Shown in pieces: positions 37,563-47,246 of a stretch of DNA of 64,000 bases. The stretch lies in NCBI GenBank assembly GCA_015665415.1, contig JADFAE010000014.1, positions 186,001-250,000 of the forward strand, given 5' to 3'. A program made the position numbers and the translations under genes. The notes below the pieces were generated by a model. That model saw only the letters and a list, made by a program, of their open reading frames with translations. It was not told the origin of the DNA and did no database searches. Numbering within the stretch: the first letter of the stretch is position 1; the number at the start of each line of letters is the position of its first letter. Source of the stretch: Roseobacter sp. (lineage in GTDB: Bacteria > Pseudomonadota > Alphaproteobacteria > Rhodobacterales > Rhodobacteraceae).

Positions 37563-38018
37563 TCAGAATTGAGGCAGAGCATTGCGCGCGATCATGGTGC
37601 GCAGTGTAAAGCTGGAGCGCGTGTTGCGAATGCCGGAAACCCGCATCAGCCGCTCTTCGAGAAAGCGGTCAAAATCGGTCAGATCCTGCGCCACCACCCG
37701 CAACAGAATATCACGGGTGCCGGTCATCAGGTAGCATTCCATGACCTGGTCGAACTTGCTTACCGCGCGTTCAAAAGCCTGCAGCGCATCCGTCGACTGG
37801 CGCTCCAGTTCGACAGCAACAAAAATCGTCACCGGCAGCCCCAGCCTGGCCTGATCCACTCGCGCGGAATAGCCCTGGATCACCCCGGCCTCCTCCAACA
37901 TGGCAACACGTCGCGCGCAGGGCGTAGGCGACAATCCAACACGCTCAGACAGCTCAGCCATCTTGATCCGGCCCTCGGCCTGCAAAACCGCGACAATCTT
38001 GCGATCAATAGCGTCCAT
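37563..38018 (-). CDS. Lrp/AsnC family regulator
   Basis: A 151-residue feast/famine regulator. HTH at about 20-45 (KMAELSERVGLSPTPCARRVAMLEEAGVI) and RAM ligand-binding domain from about 65 (VTIFVAVELERQ...YLMTGTRDILLRVVAQDL). The ATG at 38018 has GGAGAAA upstream. It is divergent from the leucine dehydrogenase gene and probably controls it in response to branched-chain or aromatic amino acids. Confidence 0.92.
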   Translation of the reverse strand: MDAIDRKIVAVLQAEGRIKMAELSERVGLSPTPCARRVAMLEEAGVIQGYSARVDQARLGLPVTIFVAVELERQSTDALQAFERAVSKFDQVMECYLMTGTRDILLRVVAQDLTDFDRFLEERLMRVSGIRNTRSSFTLRTMIARNALPQF

Positions 38019-38150
38019 GGTGAATTTCTCCAATTTCTTGCACAATCATAACTGAAACCTTCAATATTGTAAGAAGCAAGATCCATTTTTGGCGAAAAAC
38101 CCCAGAGCGTCCGGGGTAAAATGCAGCTTCATTCAGGAGGAGCCATCGAC

Positions 38151-39203
38151 ATGACAGTCACCGCCGTCGCATCCACGACACATGAAGAAATCTACCGCGT
38201 CGAGGAGCAGGCCGTCGGGCTTGTCGGCTATATTGCGCTGCATTCGACGCAGCTGGGGCCAGCGGCAGGTGGCCTGCGGATGCGCCCCTACGGCAGTGAA
38301 GAAGAGGCTCTGGTGGATGTCAAACGGCTGAGTGAGGGCATGACCTACAAAAACGCCGCTGCGGGCCTGGCGCTTGGGGGCGGCAAGGCCGTGATCATCG
38401 GCGATCCCTCCACAGACAAAACCCCAGAGCTGCTGCGCGCCTTTGGCCGCGCCATTCACAGCCTGCGGGGGCGCTATTACACCGCCGAGGACATGGGCAT
38501 GAGCCCGGACGACATGGGTGTTTTGGCGCAGGAAACCCCCTATGTGGCAGGGCTTGCAACCGGTGAATTCGCCAGTGGCGACCCCTCTCCCATCACCGCT
38601 CAGGGAATTTTCAACGCCATCCGCACGGCCTGGGCGCATAAACACGGCAGCAGAAATCTGTCAGGGCTGACCGTCTCGCTGCAAGGGTTGGGCCATGTGG
38701 GCTGGTATCTCTGCAAACTGCTGACCGAAGCCGGGGCGCAATTGATTGTGACGGATGTGAACACGGCGCAGGTCGACAAGGCGGTGACTGAATTTGGCGC
38801 AACTGCGGTTGCCCCGGATGAGATTTACGGGGTCCAAGCTGATATCTTTGCCCCCTGCGCCATTGGCGGCATCCTCAACAGCAAGACCATCCCCCAGCTG
38901 AAGGTCTCGATTGTTTGCGGCGGGGCCAACAACCAGCTGGCCACCGCAGAGGATGGCACGGCGCTGCATCACGCGAGCATTCTGTATACGCCTGACTTTG
39001 TTGCCAATGGCGGCGGAATCATCAATGTCGCCACCGAAATCGAAAAGGTTGCCGACCGCGAAACCTATGTTGCAGACAAGCTCAGCGCGTTGGATGCGAC
39101 CCTGGCGATGATCCTGAGCCAAGCCAAAGCGGAAGACAAAAGCCCCGATGCGGTAGCCATCTCCTCAGTTCTGGCCAAAATGGGCAGTCAAAACGCCGCC
39201 TGA
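38151..39203 (+). CDS. Leucine dehydrogenase-like (Glu/Leu/Phe/Val dehydrogenase) enzyme
   Basis: A 350-residue NAD-dependent amino acid dehydrogenase. The N-terminal domain has GLRMRPYGSEEEALVDVKRLSEGMTYKNAAAGLALGGGKAV, including the two Lys of the active site and the GGGK turn; the Rossmann domain has LQGLGHVGWYL (GxGxxG). These features fit leucine/valine/phenylalanine dehydrogenases; which amino acid is preferred cannot be read. AGGAGGAG precedes the ATG. Its divergent Lrp neighbour is the likely regulator. Confidence 0.88.
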   Translation: MTVTAVASTTHEEIYRVEEQAVGLVGYIALHSTQLGPAAGGLRMRPYGSEEEALVDVKRLSEGMTYKNAAAGLALGGGKAVIIGDPSTDKTPELLRAFGRAIHSLRGRYYTAEDMGMSPDDMGVLAQETPYVAGLATGEFASGDPSPITAQGIFNAIRTAWAHKHGSRNLSGLTVSLQGLGHVGWYLCKLLTEAGAQLIVTDVNTAQVDKAVTEFGATAVAPDEIYGVQADIFAPCAIGGILNSKTIPQLKVSIVCGGANNQLATAEDGTALHHASILYTPDFVANGGGIINVATEIEKVADRETYVADKLSALDATLAMILSQAKAEDKSPDAVAISSVLAKMGSQNAA

Positions 39204-39265
39204 ACCGGGTATCACCAATAACAAACGAGCCCGCACCAAAGGGGGCCAGAACGGAAGAGACCTAA

Positions 39266-39300
39266 AAAAGGGCGTCCCGCAAGGGCCGCCCTTTTCTTTT
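39266..39300. terminator. Bidirectional terminator between the dehydrogenase gene and lon
   Basis: AAAAGGGCG (39266-39274) pairs exactly with CGCCCTTTT (39287-39295) across a 12-base loop, with a T-run on one side and an A-run on the other. The two genes are convergent. Confidence 0.85.
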
Positions 39301-39376
39301 ATTGCCTTTTCCCTTGCCCTGAATCCACGTCAGGCAGGGCGCCCGACCAGCTGCAACACTGATCGGGGCAAAAGGT

Positions 39377-41791
39377 TTAGTGTTTGGGTGCGCCAGAGAC
39401 ACCAGCCTCGGCCTCAAGCGCAGCCTTTGCGGCCGCTGCTTCTTCCTCGGCGGCCTCGTCCCAATCGATAGGATCCGGCTGATAGGCCAGGGCATGTTTC
39501 AGAACTTCGGAAACATGGCTGACCGGAATGATCTCGAGCCCTTCCTTCACATTGTCCGGGATCTCCGGCAGGTCCTTGGCATTCTCCTGGGGGATCAGCA
39601 CGGTTTTGATGCCGCCACGCAGGGCCGCAAGCAGCTTTTCCTTCAAACCGCCAATAGCCAGTGCGTTGCCGCGCAAAGTGACCTCGCCGGTCATGGCGAT
39701 GTCTTTGCGCACCGGGATCTGGGTCAGCACCGAAACAATCGAAGTCACCATCGCCAGACCCGCCGAGGGACCATCCTTGGGGGTGGCACCTTCGGGCACG
39801 TGGACGTGGATGTCCCATTTGTCGAACTTGGGTGGCTTGACGCCGATCTTGGGCGAGATCGAGCGCACATAGGATGACGCCGCCTCGATCGACTCCTTCA
39901 TCACATCGCCCAGCTTGCCGGTGGTCTTCATCCGACCCTTGCCCGGCAGGCGCAGAGCTTCGATGGAGAGCAGCTCCCCCCCAACGGAGGTATAGGCCAG
40001 CCCGGTCACCACACCAACCTGGTCTTCCTTTTCGGCCAGACCGTAGCGGAATTTGGCAACGCCCAGGAAATCATCCAGATTGTCAGAGGTGACCTTGACG
40101 CTTTCGGTCTCCTTCTTGACGATCTTGGTCAGCGATTTACGCGCCACCTTGGCGATTTCACGCTCCAGGTTCCGCACACCGGCCTCGCGGGTATAGACAC
40201 GGATGATATCCTTCAGCGCCTCGTCCGTCAGTTCAAACTCCTTGGATTTGAGCCCATGGTTCTTGACCTGTTTGGACACCAGATGCTGCTTGGCAATCTC
40301 GCGCTTCTCATCCTCGGTATAGCCCGACAGCGGAATGATCTCCATCCGGTCCAGCAGGGGCCCAGGCATGTTGTAGCTGTTCGAGGTGGTCAGGAACATC
40401 ACATTGGAGAGGTCATATTCGACCTCCAGATAGTGATCCACAAAGGTGGAGTTCTGTTCCGGATCAAGCACTTCCAACATCGCCGAAGCCGGGTCACCAC
40501 GGAAATCCTGGCCCATCTTGTCGATCTCATCGAGCAGGATCAGCGGATTGGTGGTCTTGGCTTTTTTCAGCGCCTGAATGATCTTGCCGGGCATTGAGCC
40601 GATATAGGTCCGACGATGGCCCCGGATCTCGCTCTCGTCGCGCACCCCACCCAGGGAGATACGGATAAATTCGCGCCCCGTGGCCTTGGCCACAGATTTG
40701 CCAAGCGAGGTTTTACCAACACCGGGAGGGCCAACAAGGCAGAGGATCGGACCCTTCAGTTTGGCCGAACGCTGCTGCACCGCAAGATACTCAACGATGC
40801 GCTCTTTGACTTTTTCCAGTCCATAGTGATCCGCATCAAGAATTTCCTCGGCTTTGCCAAGATCCTTCTTCACCCGCGACTTCACCCCCCACGGGATGGC
40901 CAGCATCCAGTCGAGATAGTTGCGCACCACTGTGGCCTCTGCCGACATCGGCGACATGTTCTTGAGCTTTTTCAGCTCAGCATCAGCCTTTTCACGGGCT
41001 TCTTTCGACAGCTTGATGGCAGCGATTTTTTCTTCCAGCTCGGCGATTTCGCCAGCCCCTTCTTCGCCGTCGCCCAGCTCCTTCTGAATGGCCTTCATCT
41101 GCTCATTCAGATAATACTCGCGCTGGGTCTTCTCCATCTGAGACTTGACCCGCGTCTTGATCTTTTTCTCGACCTGCAGCACCGACATTTCGCCCTGCAT
41201 CAGCCCGTAGACTTTCTCCAGACGTTCGCTGACCGAAAGCGTTTCCAGCAACTCCTGCTTGCGATCCACCTCAATACCGAGATGACCCGCAACCAGATCC
41301 GCCAGTTTGGCCGGCTCTGTGGTTTCACCCACTGCAGAAAGCGCCTCTTCGGGGATGTTCTTGCGTACTTTGGCATAGCGCTCAAACTCGTCACCAACGG
41401 TCCGCACCAGGGCTTCGATGGTGGTGGCATCGCCGGGGATCTCATTGAGGTATTCCGCACGGGCCTCGAAATAATTGTCGTTCTCGAGGAAATCAGTGAT
41501 TTTCACCCGGGCATGGCCTTCGACCAGCACCTTGACGGTGCCATCGGGCAATTTCAGCAGCTGCAGAACATTGGCCAACACACCGTTTTCGTAGATGCCA
41601 TCGGTCTGTGGTTCGTCCTCGGCCGGATCTACCTGACTGGACAGCAAAATCTGCTTGTCATCTGCCATCACCTCTTCGAGGGCGCGCACGGATTTTTCCC
41701 GACCCACAAACAGCGGTACAATCATGTGTGGAAAGACCACAATGTCGCGCAGCGGCAGCACAGGATAGGAAGAATTAAGCGGCTCTTTCAT
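39377..41791 (-). CDS. lon: ATP-dependent protease Lon
   Basis: An 804-residue Lon A protease degrading misfolded and short-lived regulatory proteins. The substrate-binding N-domain is followed by AAA+ with Walker A GPPGVGKT (about 354-361) and Walker B PLILLDEIDKMG, then the S16 protease domain with the catalytic dyad Ser676 (DGPSAGLAMVTS) and Lys719 (GGLKEKLLAA). The C-terminus is Ala/Glu-rich. The ATG at 41791 has AAAGGA upstream; a TTG at 41812 is rejected. Confidence 0.97.
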   Translation of the reverse strand: MKEPLNSSYPVLPLRDIVVFPHMIVPLFVGREKSVRALEEVMADDKQILLSSQVDPAEDEPQTDGIYENGVLANVLQLLKLPDGTVKVLVEGHARVKITDFLENDNYFEARAEYLNEIPGDATTIEALVRTVGDEFERYAKVRKNIPEEALSAVGETTEPAKLADLVAGHLGIEVDRKQELLETLSVSERLEKVYGLMQGEMSVLQVEKKIKTRVKSQMEKTQREYYLNEQMKAIQKELGDGEEGAGEIAELEEKIAAIKLSKEAREKADAELKKLKNMSPMSAEATVVRNYLDWMLAIPWGVKSRVKKDLGKAEEILDADHYGLEKVKERIVEYLAVQQRSAKLKGPILCLVGPPGVGKTSLGKSVAKATGREFIRISLGGVRDESEIRGHRRTYIGSMPGKIIQALKKAKTTNPLILLDEIDKMGQDFRGDPASAMLEVLDPEQNSTFVDHYLEVEYDLSNVMFLTTSNSYNMPGPLLDRMEIIPLSGYTEDEKREIAKQHLVSKQVKNHGLKSKEFELTDEALKDIIRVYTREAGVRNLEREIAKVARKSLTKIVKKETESVKVTSDNLDDFLGVAKFRYGLAEKEDQVGVVTGLAYTSVGGELLSIEALRLPGKGRMKTTGKLGDVMKESIEAASSYVRSISPKIGVKPPKFDKWDIHVHVPEGATPKDGPSAGLAMVTSIVSVLTQIPVRKDIAMTGEVTLRGNALAIGGLKEKLLAALRGGIKTVLIPQENAKDLPEIPDNVKEGLEIIPVSHVSEVLKHALAYQPDPIDWDEAAEEEAAAAKAALEAEAGVSGAPKH

Positions 41792-41868
41792 AGTCGGTCC
41801 TTTACTTGGCAAGAGCGCCCGGTCCCGACGTTCGGCAACCTGTGGCTCTCTCCTCTTTGGAAATCTTT

Positions 41869-41896
41869 ATCTGGTACGGCGGTTAATATTTTTCAA
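41869..41896 (-). promoter_or_regulatory. Candidate lon promoter
   Basis: On the minus strand TTGAAA, 17 bases, then CAGATA, about 80-105 bp upstream of the lon start. TTGAAA would also fit the -35 of heat-shock (RpoH) promoters, which drive lon in other bacteria. The -10 is weak for RpoH. The rest of the 41792-42300 gap shows no gene. Confidence 0.4.
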
Positions 41897-42300
41897 CCGT
41901 CCTGCCTCAAAGGTTGGCCCGCAGTGTGCCCGCAAGCAAAGACGACCACAAGAGCGCAAATGGGAACGACGCGTACAAAGCGCAGCCATCTTTAGACAGA
42001 AGAAACAACACAGGACTGAAATCCAGCCGCCGCCCGGCCTACACGAAAGAGCCTGGCCTTTTTACAGCAAAAACCTGCCGAATGCGCAGGGTCTCGCCTA
42101 TCCAGGGCCAAGCGGAACTTTTTAGGCGGGTTTCCGTGCAATCAAATCAGCACAAATGGCGGATTGGTGCCCAAAGGAACACTCCACCCAACCAGCGATT
42201 GCTGCGGCACGCTCCGCGACCTTAAGGGTGAACCATCGGAAGGTAGATCCTCTCTGCCCCTCAGTCTGATCCCTTCCAGGCAAGGCCGCGCGCACCGCAG

Positions 42301-43431
42301 CTACAGCGGATCAATGTCCCCCTGCGCGCGGCCTTCATGGAAGTCCTTTTCCCAGGCCTCAAAGGTGCCGGCAGAAATCGCATCGCGCATGCCCGCCATG
42401 ATATCCTGGAAATACTGCAGATTGTGCCAGGTCAGCAGCATGCCCGAAATCATCTCGTTGCTGCGGAACACATGATGCAGATAGGCGCGGCTGTAGTTCT
42501 GGCAGGCCGGGCAGGAACATTCTTCGTCCAGCTGACGCGGATCATCAGCGTGGCGGGCGTTCTTGATGTTGACCACCCCCTTGCGGGTAAAGGCCTGGCC
42601 GGTGCGGCCAGAGCGCGAGGGCAGCACACAGTCCATCATGTCGATGCCGCGCTTCACTGCGCCGACGATGTCATCGGGCTTGCCCACCCCCATCAGATAA
42701 CGGGGCCGGTCCTTTGGCAGCATGTCGGGGGCATAGTCCAGACAACCAAACATTGCCTCCTGCCCCTCGCCCACGGCAAGGCCGCCAACCGCGTAGCCCT
42801 CAAAGCCGATCTCTTTCAGCGCCTCGGCGCTTTCTTCGCGGAAATCCTGCTCGAGCCCGCCCTGCTGAATCCCAAACAGCGCATGCCCCGGCCGGTCGCC
42901 AAAGGCCACGCGCGACCGCTCTGCCCATCGCATCGACAGGCGCATGCTTTCGGCGATGCGATCGCGGTCGGCAGGCAGCGCCGGGCATTCGTCAAAACAC
43001 ATCACGATGTCAGAGCCCAGCAACCGCTGGATCTCCATCGAGCGCTCCGGCGTCAGCTCATGCTTGGAGCCGTCAATGTGGCTCTTGAAGGTCACGCCCT
43101 GCTCTGTCAGCTTGCGCAGCCCCGCCAGCGACATCACCTGAAAGCCGCCACTGTCGGTCAGGATCGGGCGATCCCAATTCATGAATTTGTGCAAGCCGCC
43201 CAGCCGGTCGATGCGTTCTGCCGTGGGGCGCAGCATCAGATGATAGGTATTGCCAAGCAGGATATCGGCCCCGGTCGAGCGCACGCTTTCCGGCATCATT
43301 GCCTTCACTGTGGCGGCAGTGCCAACCGGCATGAAGGCAGGCGTACGAATATCGCCACGCGGCGTCTGGATGACACCCGTCCGCGCCTTGCCATCTGTGG
43401 CTTTCAGATCAAACGAGAATTGAGCGGTCAT
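42301..43431 (-). CDS. tgt: Queuine tRNA-ribosyltransferase
   Basis: A 376-residue enzyme that exchanges G34 for preQ1 in tRNAs with GUN anticodons. Active-site segments are [22 protein letters not shown] (catalytic Asp) and FGIQQGG; the second Asp is in [22 protein letters not shown]. The zinc site [19 protein letters not shown] carries the Cys3-His set. Length is typical. No other queuosine gene is in the window. Confidence 0.96.
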   Translation of the reverse strand: MTAQFSFDLKATDGKARTGVIQTPRGDIRTPAFMPVGTAATVKAMMPESVRSTGADILLGNTYHLMLRPTAERIDRLGGLHKFMNWDRPILTDSGGFQVMSLAGLRKLTEQGVTFKSHIDGSKHELTPERSMEIQRLLGSDIVMCFDECPALPADRDRIAESMRLSMRWAERSRVAFGDRPGHALFGIQQGGLEQDFREESAEALKEIGFEGYAVGGLAVGEGQEAMFGCLDYAPDMLPKDRPRYLMGVGKPDDIVGAVKRGIDMMDCVLPSRSGRTGQAFTRKGVVNIKNARHADDPRQLDEECSCPACQNYSRAYLHHVFRSNEMISGMLLTWHNLQYFQDIMAGMRDAISAGTFEAWEKDFHEGRAQGDIDPL

Positions 43432-43811
43432 AGCACGTCCTTAACATATCGGCCACTTGAGGTATATTGGCGCAAACCCGGCGCATTTGCCCGAAAACGC
43501 CCTGTAGTTCAACCCTGTCAGGGCTTGCTTTGAAGGAGAGATTGCCGCCATACAGGTCTTGAATTCAGGGTTTTGGCGCCCCAAATGTATACAATTGCAC
43601 ACAATAAGGTCTTATTTTGAGTAAGAGCAAATCAGACGGCACCCAAAGCCCGCCTAGCCCGGAGCAACAGCTTCCGAGCGCGGAGCCTGCGCAGGACGGG
43701 CAGATCCTGCTTGCTCCGGTGCCGCCACCAGCAGAGCAGCCACCCACGGCTGAGCTGCCCTCCCTACCCGTTGAGCTACCGCCGATCGGTGCGCAAGCAA
43801 AGGAGTTTTTT

Positions 43812-44702
43812 ATGAACGAAGACATCATTCTGGACCTTCTCTCCAGCAACATTCTGTATCTGTTGGGCGCACTGCTTTTGGTCCTGGTGGCCGTCAAAGG
43901 CGTCAAGATCGTCCCCCAATCAGAGAAATACGTGGTCGAGCGCTTTGGCCGCCTGCATTCGGTGCTGGGACCAGGCATCAACTTCATCGTGCCCTTTCTT
44001 GATGTGGCCCGCCACAAGATCTCGATCCTTGAACGTCAGCTGCCCAATGCCACCCAGGACGCCATCACCAAGGACAACGTGCTGGTGCAGATCGACACCT
44101 CCGTTTTCTACCGCATTCTGGAGCCGGAAAAGACCGTCTACCGGATCCGCGATGTGGATGGCGCCATTGCAACCACTGTGGCGGGCATCGTGCGCGCCGA
44201 GATCGGCAAGATGGACCTGGACGAGGTGCAGTCCAACCGCGCCCAGCTGATTGGCCAGATCCAGCATTCGGTTGAAACCGCCGTGGATGACTGGGGCATC
44301 GAAGTGACCCGCGCCGAAATCCTGGACGTAAACCTCGATCAGGCCACCCGCGACGCCATGCTGCAGCAGCTTAACGCCGAACGCGCGCGCCGCGCCCAGG
44401 TGACCGAAGCCGAGGGCCAGAAACGCTCTGTCGAGCTGGCCGCCGATGCCGAGCTTTACGCCGCCCAGCAGACCGCCAAGGCCCGTCGGATCGAGGCCGA
44501 AGCCGAAGCCTATGCCACCGAGGTCGTTGCCAAGGCCATCGCCGAAAACGGGATTGAGGCGGCGCAGTATCAGGTTGCTCTGAAACAGGTGGAAGCGCTG
44601 AATACGCTCGGCAATGGCACTGGCAATCAGACCATTCTGGTGCCCGCCCACGCGCTGGAGGCCTTTGGCAATGCCTTCAATCTGCTGAAAGGCGGCAAAT
44701 AA
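43812..44702 (+). CDS. SPFH/stomatin-like membrane protein
   Basis: A 296-residue band-7 protein. One N-terminal helix (about 13-33) anchors it, followed by the SPFH domain (VPQSEKYVVERFGRLHSVLGPGINFIVPFLDV) and a coiled-coil Ala/Glu-rich region that supports oligomers. AAAGGAG precedes the ATG at 43812. The frame is open upstream to 43617 with a Pro-rich segment but no ATG. It overlaps nfeD by one base; stomatin and NfeD pairs act in membrane quality control. Confidence 0.9.
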   Translation: MNEDIILDLLSSNILYLLGALLLVLVAVKGVKIVPQSEKYVVERFGRLHSVLGPGINFIVPFLDVARHKISILERQLPNATQDAITKDNVLVQIDTSVFYRILEPEKTVYRIRDVDGAIATTVAGIVRAEIGKMDLDEVQSNRAQLIGQIQHSVETAVDDWGIEVTRAEILDVNLDQATRDAMLQQLNAERARRAQVTEAEGQKRSVELAADAELYAAQQTAKARRIEAEAEAYATEVVAKAIAENGIEAAQYQVALKQVEALNTLGNGTGNQTILVPAHALEAFGNAFNLLKGGK

Positions 44703-44992
44703 TGGAGGCCATCGCAACCCCGGTCTGGGCCCTCTGGTGGGCCTGGTGCGCCGCCGCCCTGGTGCTGGCCATCCTCGAAGTGCTGGTGCCGGGCTTTGTT
44801 TTTCTGGGCTTTGCCATTGGTGCGCTGGCCTGCGGTCTCCTGCTGCTGATCCTCGGCGGCAGCGCCCTGGGCCTGCCCGCGCTGTTGTTCACCTTTGCCG
44901 GATTGTCCCTGATCGCCTGGCTCCTGCTGCGCCGCTATTTCGCCTTGCCCAGCGGCCAGGTGAAGACCTTTGATCACGATATCAATGACTAG
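44702..44992 (+). CDS. NfeD family membrane protein
   Basis: A 96-residue short NfeD protein with two to three hydrophobic helices (WALWWAWCAAALVLAILEVLV, FLGFAIGALACGLLLLILGG, and LPALLFTFAGLSLIAWLLL). It ends in a short polar tail without the OB-fold domain of longer NfeD proteins. The start overlaps the SPFH stop (TAATG), so the pair is coupled. Confidence 0.87.
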   Translation: MEAIATPVWALWWAWCAAALVLAILEVLVPGFVFLGFAIGALACGLLLLILGGSALGLPALLFTFAGLSLIAWLLLRRYFALPSGQVKTFDHDIND

Positions 44993-45125
44993 GGTTGGCA
45001 GTCTCTGGAGGGCTGCATCCTCTGGACAGCAACGATGAGGCCGCCCCTATTGCTCCTGAACGACGGCAATGCCTAACTGCGTAGGTTGCGACCTTTGCAA
45101 GATTTGGTGCCGCGCCCAAAAGAGG

Positions 45126-45163
45126 AGGTTGGACCAGCCTCCAGAGACTGGCTGATCCAACCT
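45126..45163. terminator. Hairpin between convergent nfeD and HxlR genes
   Basis: AGGTTGGACCAGCC (45126-45139) and the complementary 45150-45163 form a 14-bp stem with one mismatch and a 10-base loop, flanked by ATTTTAAA on one side and AAAAGAGG on the other. Suited to termination from either direction. Confidence 0.6.
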
Positions 45164-45249
45164 ATTTTAAAGTTGCTTCCCCTTGCGAAGCACCGCGCTT
45201 TGAAACTGCTTCTCGATGCCGGTCCGGGATAGACAACGACGCAAGAAGT

Positions 45250-45930
45250 TCATGCTGGCAGGACGTCAACCATGGGGGAGCGCGCGATCCAATCTTGCAC
45301 TGTATTCACCAAGTATTTGGGTCCATCAACAAAAATGGCCCGTGCTTCCATCGCCTCCTGAATACCTATATCTCCCATCCACAAGGCAATGAGATCACAA
45401 AGCGCAGCCGTGATATAAACATCCACATCATGACCCGGGTCTTCGGGGCAAAGATCTACGACACCTTCGTTTACTATCATCCACCAGCTGCCAAGGTCTT
45501 CGCGGTCGGTGATTTGCACAAGGATTACGGTTTCACCATCCGGCAGAAATTTGCTGTTCAAGGTGCGGTGGAAGTCCCACATGAAGCCACCAACATCGCA
45601 ATCCCGCGCCACAATATTGCGGCTGCGCCAGCGCAGCCCCCAGATTGCCATGCTTTCGATGATTGGACCCAGTTCCCGACCAGAGCGTGTCAACTTGTAC
45701 TCCGCAGCCCGCCCCGAAGGCGTCGATTTTCTGACGATGATCTCCGCGGTTTCTAACATCTTGAGCCGTTTGCTGAGGATCGAAGGCGACATCCGCGGGA
45801 TTGCACGTTGAAACCGGCTGAATCGCGTGGTGCCCAAAAACATTTCGCGCAACAGAAGCAGGGTCCACTTGTCCCCCAATAAGTCCGCTGAGGACATAGC
45901 CGGGCACAGGCTACCTGTTTCATTTTGCAT
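45250..45930 (-). CDS. HxlR family regulator with C-terminal SCP2-like domain
   Basis: A 226-residue regulator. The HxlR winged helix spans about 15-105 (LLGDKWTLLLLREMFLGTTRFSRF, then LSKRLKMLETAEIIVRK). The remaining 110 residues are an SCP2/sterol-carrier-like domain (VDVYITAALCDLIALWMGDI), found in some HxlR proteins as a ligand pocket. Start is uncertain: ATG at 45930 or 45942. It is divergent from the OsmC gene, which it may regulate in response to electrophilic or oxidising compounds. Confidence 0.85.
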   Translation of the reverse strand: MQNETGSLCPAMSSADLLGDKWTLLLLREMFLGTTRFSRFQRAIPRMSPSILSKRLKMLETAEIIVRKSTPSGRAAEYKLTRSGRELGPIIESMAIWGLRWRSRNIVARDCDVGGFMWDFHRTLNSKFLPDGETVILVQITDREDLGSWWMIVNEGVVDLCPEDPGHDVDVYITAALCDLIALWMGDIGIQEAMEARAIFVDGPKYLVNTVQDWIARSPMVDVLPA

Positions 45931-46106
45931 GCTGGTTCCCATTCCTCAAGGCTATTCCGACTTTGCTCAGGGAGGCAACTACGGAATCCGAAGCGGGTTA
46001 CTACTGATCACGAAGTGTTCTTCCCTCCATGTCTCATTGCACATTGCAAAGACCACCCGTCTAGGGTCCGGACCCATTCGTCCTGCCGCAGAAAAGGAGA
46101 GGAAAC

Positions 46107-46727
46107 ATGACGATGCTCCCGCAACATCGAAGCCACATTCAGACGCTGCAAGGATCGACCAAAATAGATGTGCGCTCCCGGCAAAAGCCGTTACGACAGC
46201 TCTATGATGAGGCGCCCGAAGCCGCCTGGGTGTACGACAGGGCCCGAACCAGCGCCTCTGAGGTGGCTGCAACGCACCCCATCCACGGGCACGTGATCTG
46301 CGGAGAAAATTTTCCGGTAGAAGTACCGGTGTCAGTTCACAAAGCTGTTGGAGGAGAAAGTGACTTCCCTTGTCCCGGAGAGATATTGGCTGCAGCTCTG
46401 GCGAGTTGCCTAGACACCGCCATCCGGATGATCGCCAATATCATGGGAGTACGCCTTGCACATCTCGAAGTGAAGGTCTGTCTTGGTGCGGATGTACGTG
46501 GCACGTTAAGAATGGGAAACAAGGTGCCCGTCGGGTTCCAAAGCGCTGCGGTCGAGGTGGAGATAAAACCGGAGACTGACTTGCCAGAAGAACAGCTGCA
46601 TGCGTTGCTTAATGCAGCCGAACACAGTTGCGTCATACTGGAAACCCTGAGAAACCCACCGACCGTCAAAATTGAGCGAAAGGTTCAGATCGCCAAGGAA
46701 GGCCTCCCCATCGAAAAAGTCGAATAA
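46107..46727 (+). CDS. OsmC-family thiol peroxidase-like protein
   Basis: A 206-residue OsmC/Ohr-like protein. The two redox Cys are C101 (ALASCLDTAIRM) and C175 (EHSCVILETLRN), the pair that reduces organic hydroperoxides in this family. An N-terminal extension of about 45 residues is not typical. It is divergent from the HxlR regulator. Confidence 0.85.
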   Translation: MTMLPQHRSHIQTLQGSTKIDVRSRQKPLRQLYDEAPEAAWVYDRARTSASEVAATHPIHGHVICGENFPVEVPVSVHKAVGGESDFPCPGEILAAALASCLDTAIRMIANIMGVRLAHLEVKVCLGADVRGTLRMGNKVPVGFQSAAVEVEIKPETDLPEEQLHALLNAAEHSCVILETLRNPPTVKIERKVQIAKEGLPIEKVE

Positions 46728-47246
46728 CCCCCAATCCAGATTTCCAGGTGCGCTGCTGGAACGACGGCTTTGCCTCGGATCTGCACTTGGTGTCCCATGC
46801 AACGAAGGTCGGTCCCGATCATTGGTGCAGAATGACACTGCCCGCTTTGGGCCGGCAGCGGACGTCCGACGGCCTGGTGCGGTCCCTCAATTATGTGGGT
46901 CGACCTGCGAGAGGTGGCTATGGCCGCTATGCGCAGATAGCGACATTTGCAAAGTCCACCTCTCAGCCTGGGAATACTGCCAACGACCGCTGCGATGCCG
47001 CGTACGAAGCGACATTGATGAGAGTTGCAGCGAATTTTGGGAATTGGGGGGCAGCAGTGCGGACAAAACCACCTTTTGAAAACAGTTCGACCAATGACTG
47101 ATTATGCCACATCGCCATGTGACCAGTAATTGAGGTAACCAGGGTCGCTTGCCCTGAGCGCATATGCGCTCGTCACGAGACTGCGATCATACTTTGAGGC
47201 CATTCCTTGGATCCAGCCCAATGATTTCTTTCAATACCGGCGATTG
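46728..47246. other. Gene-free gap with a 16-bp palindrome
   Basis: About 520 bases with no convincing gene; the short open frames lack ribosome sites and match no known family. GAGCGCATATGCGCTC at 47156-47171 is a perfect palindrome and could be a regulator-binding site. The stretch around 46830-46865 resembles GC-rich intergenic sequence typical of roseobacters. Possibly decayed sequence. Confidence 0.4.

Noticed and set aside
40616-41995. 459-codon plus-strand frame opposite lon
   Set aside because: Antisense shadow of lon.
46672-47079. 135-codon frame in the gap after the OsmC gene
   Set aside because: It starts inside the OsmC gene, has no ribosome site and matches no known family.
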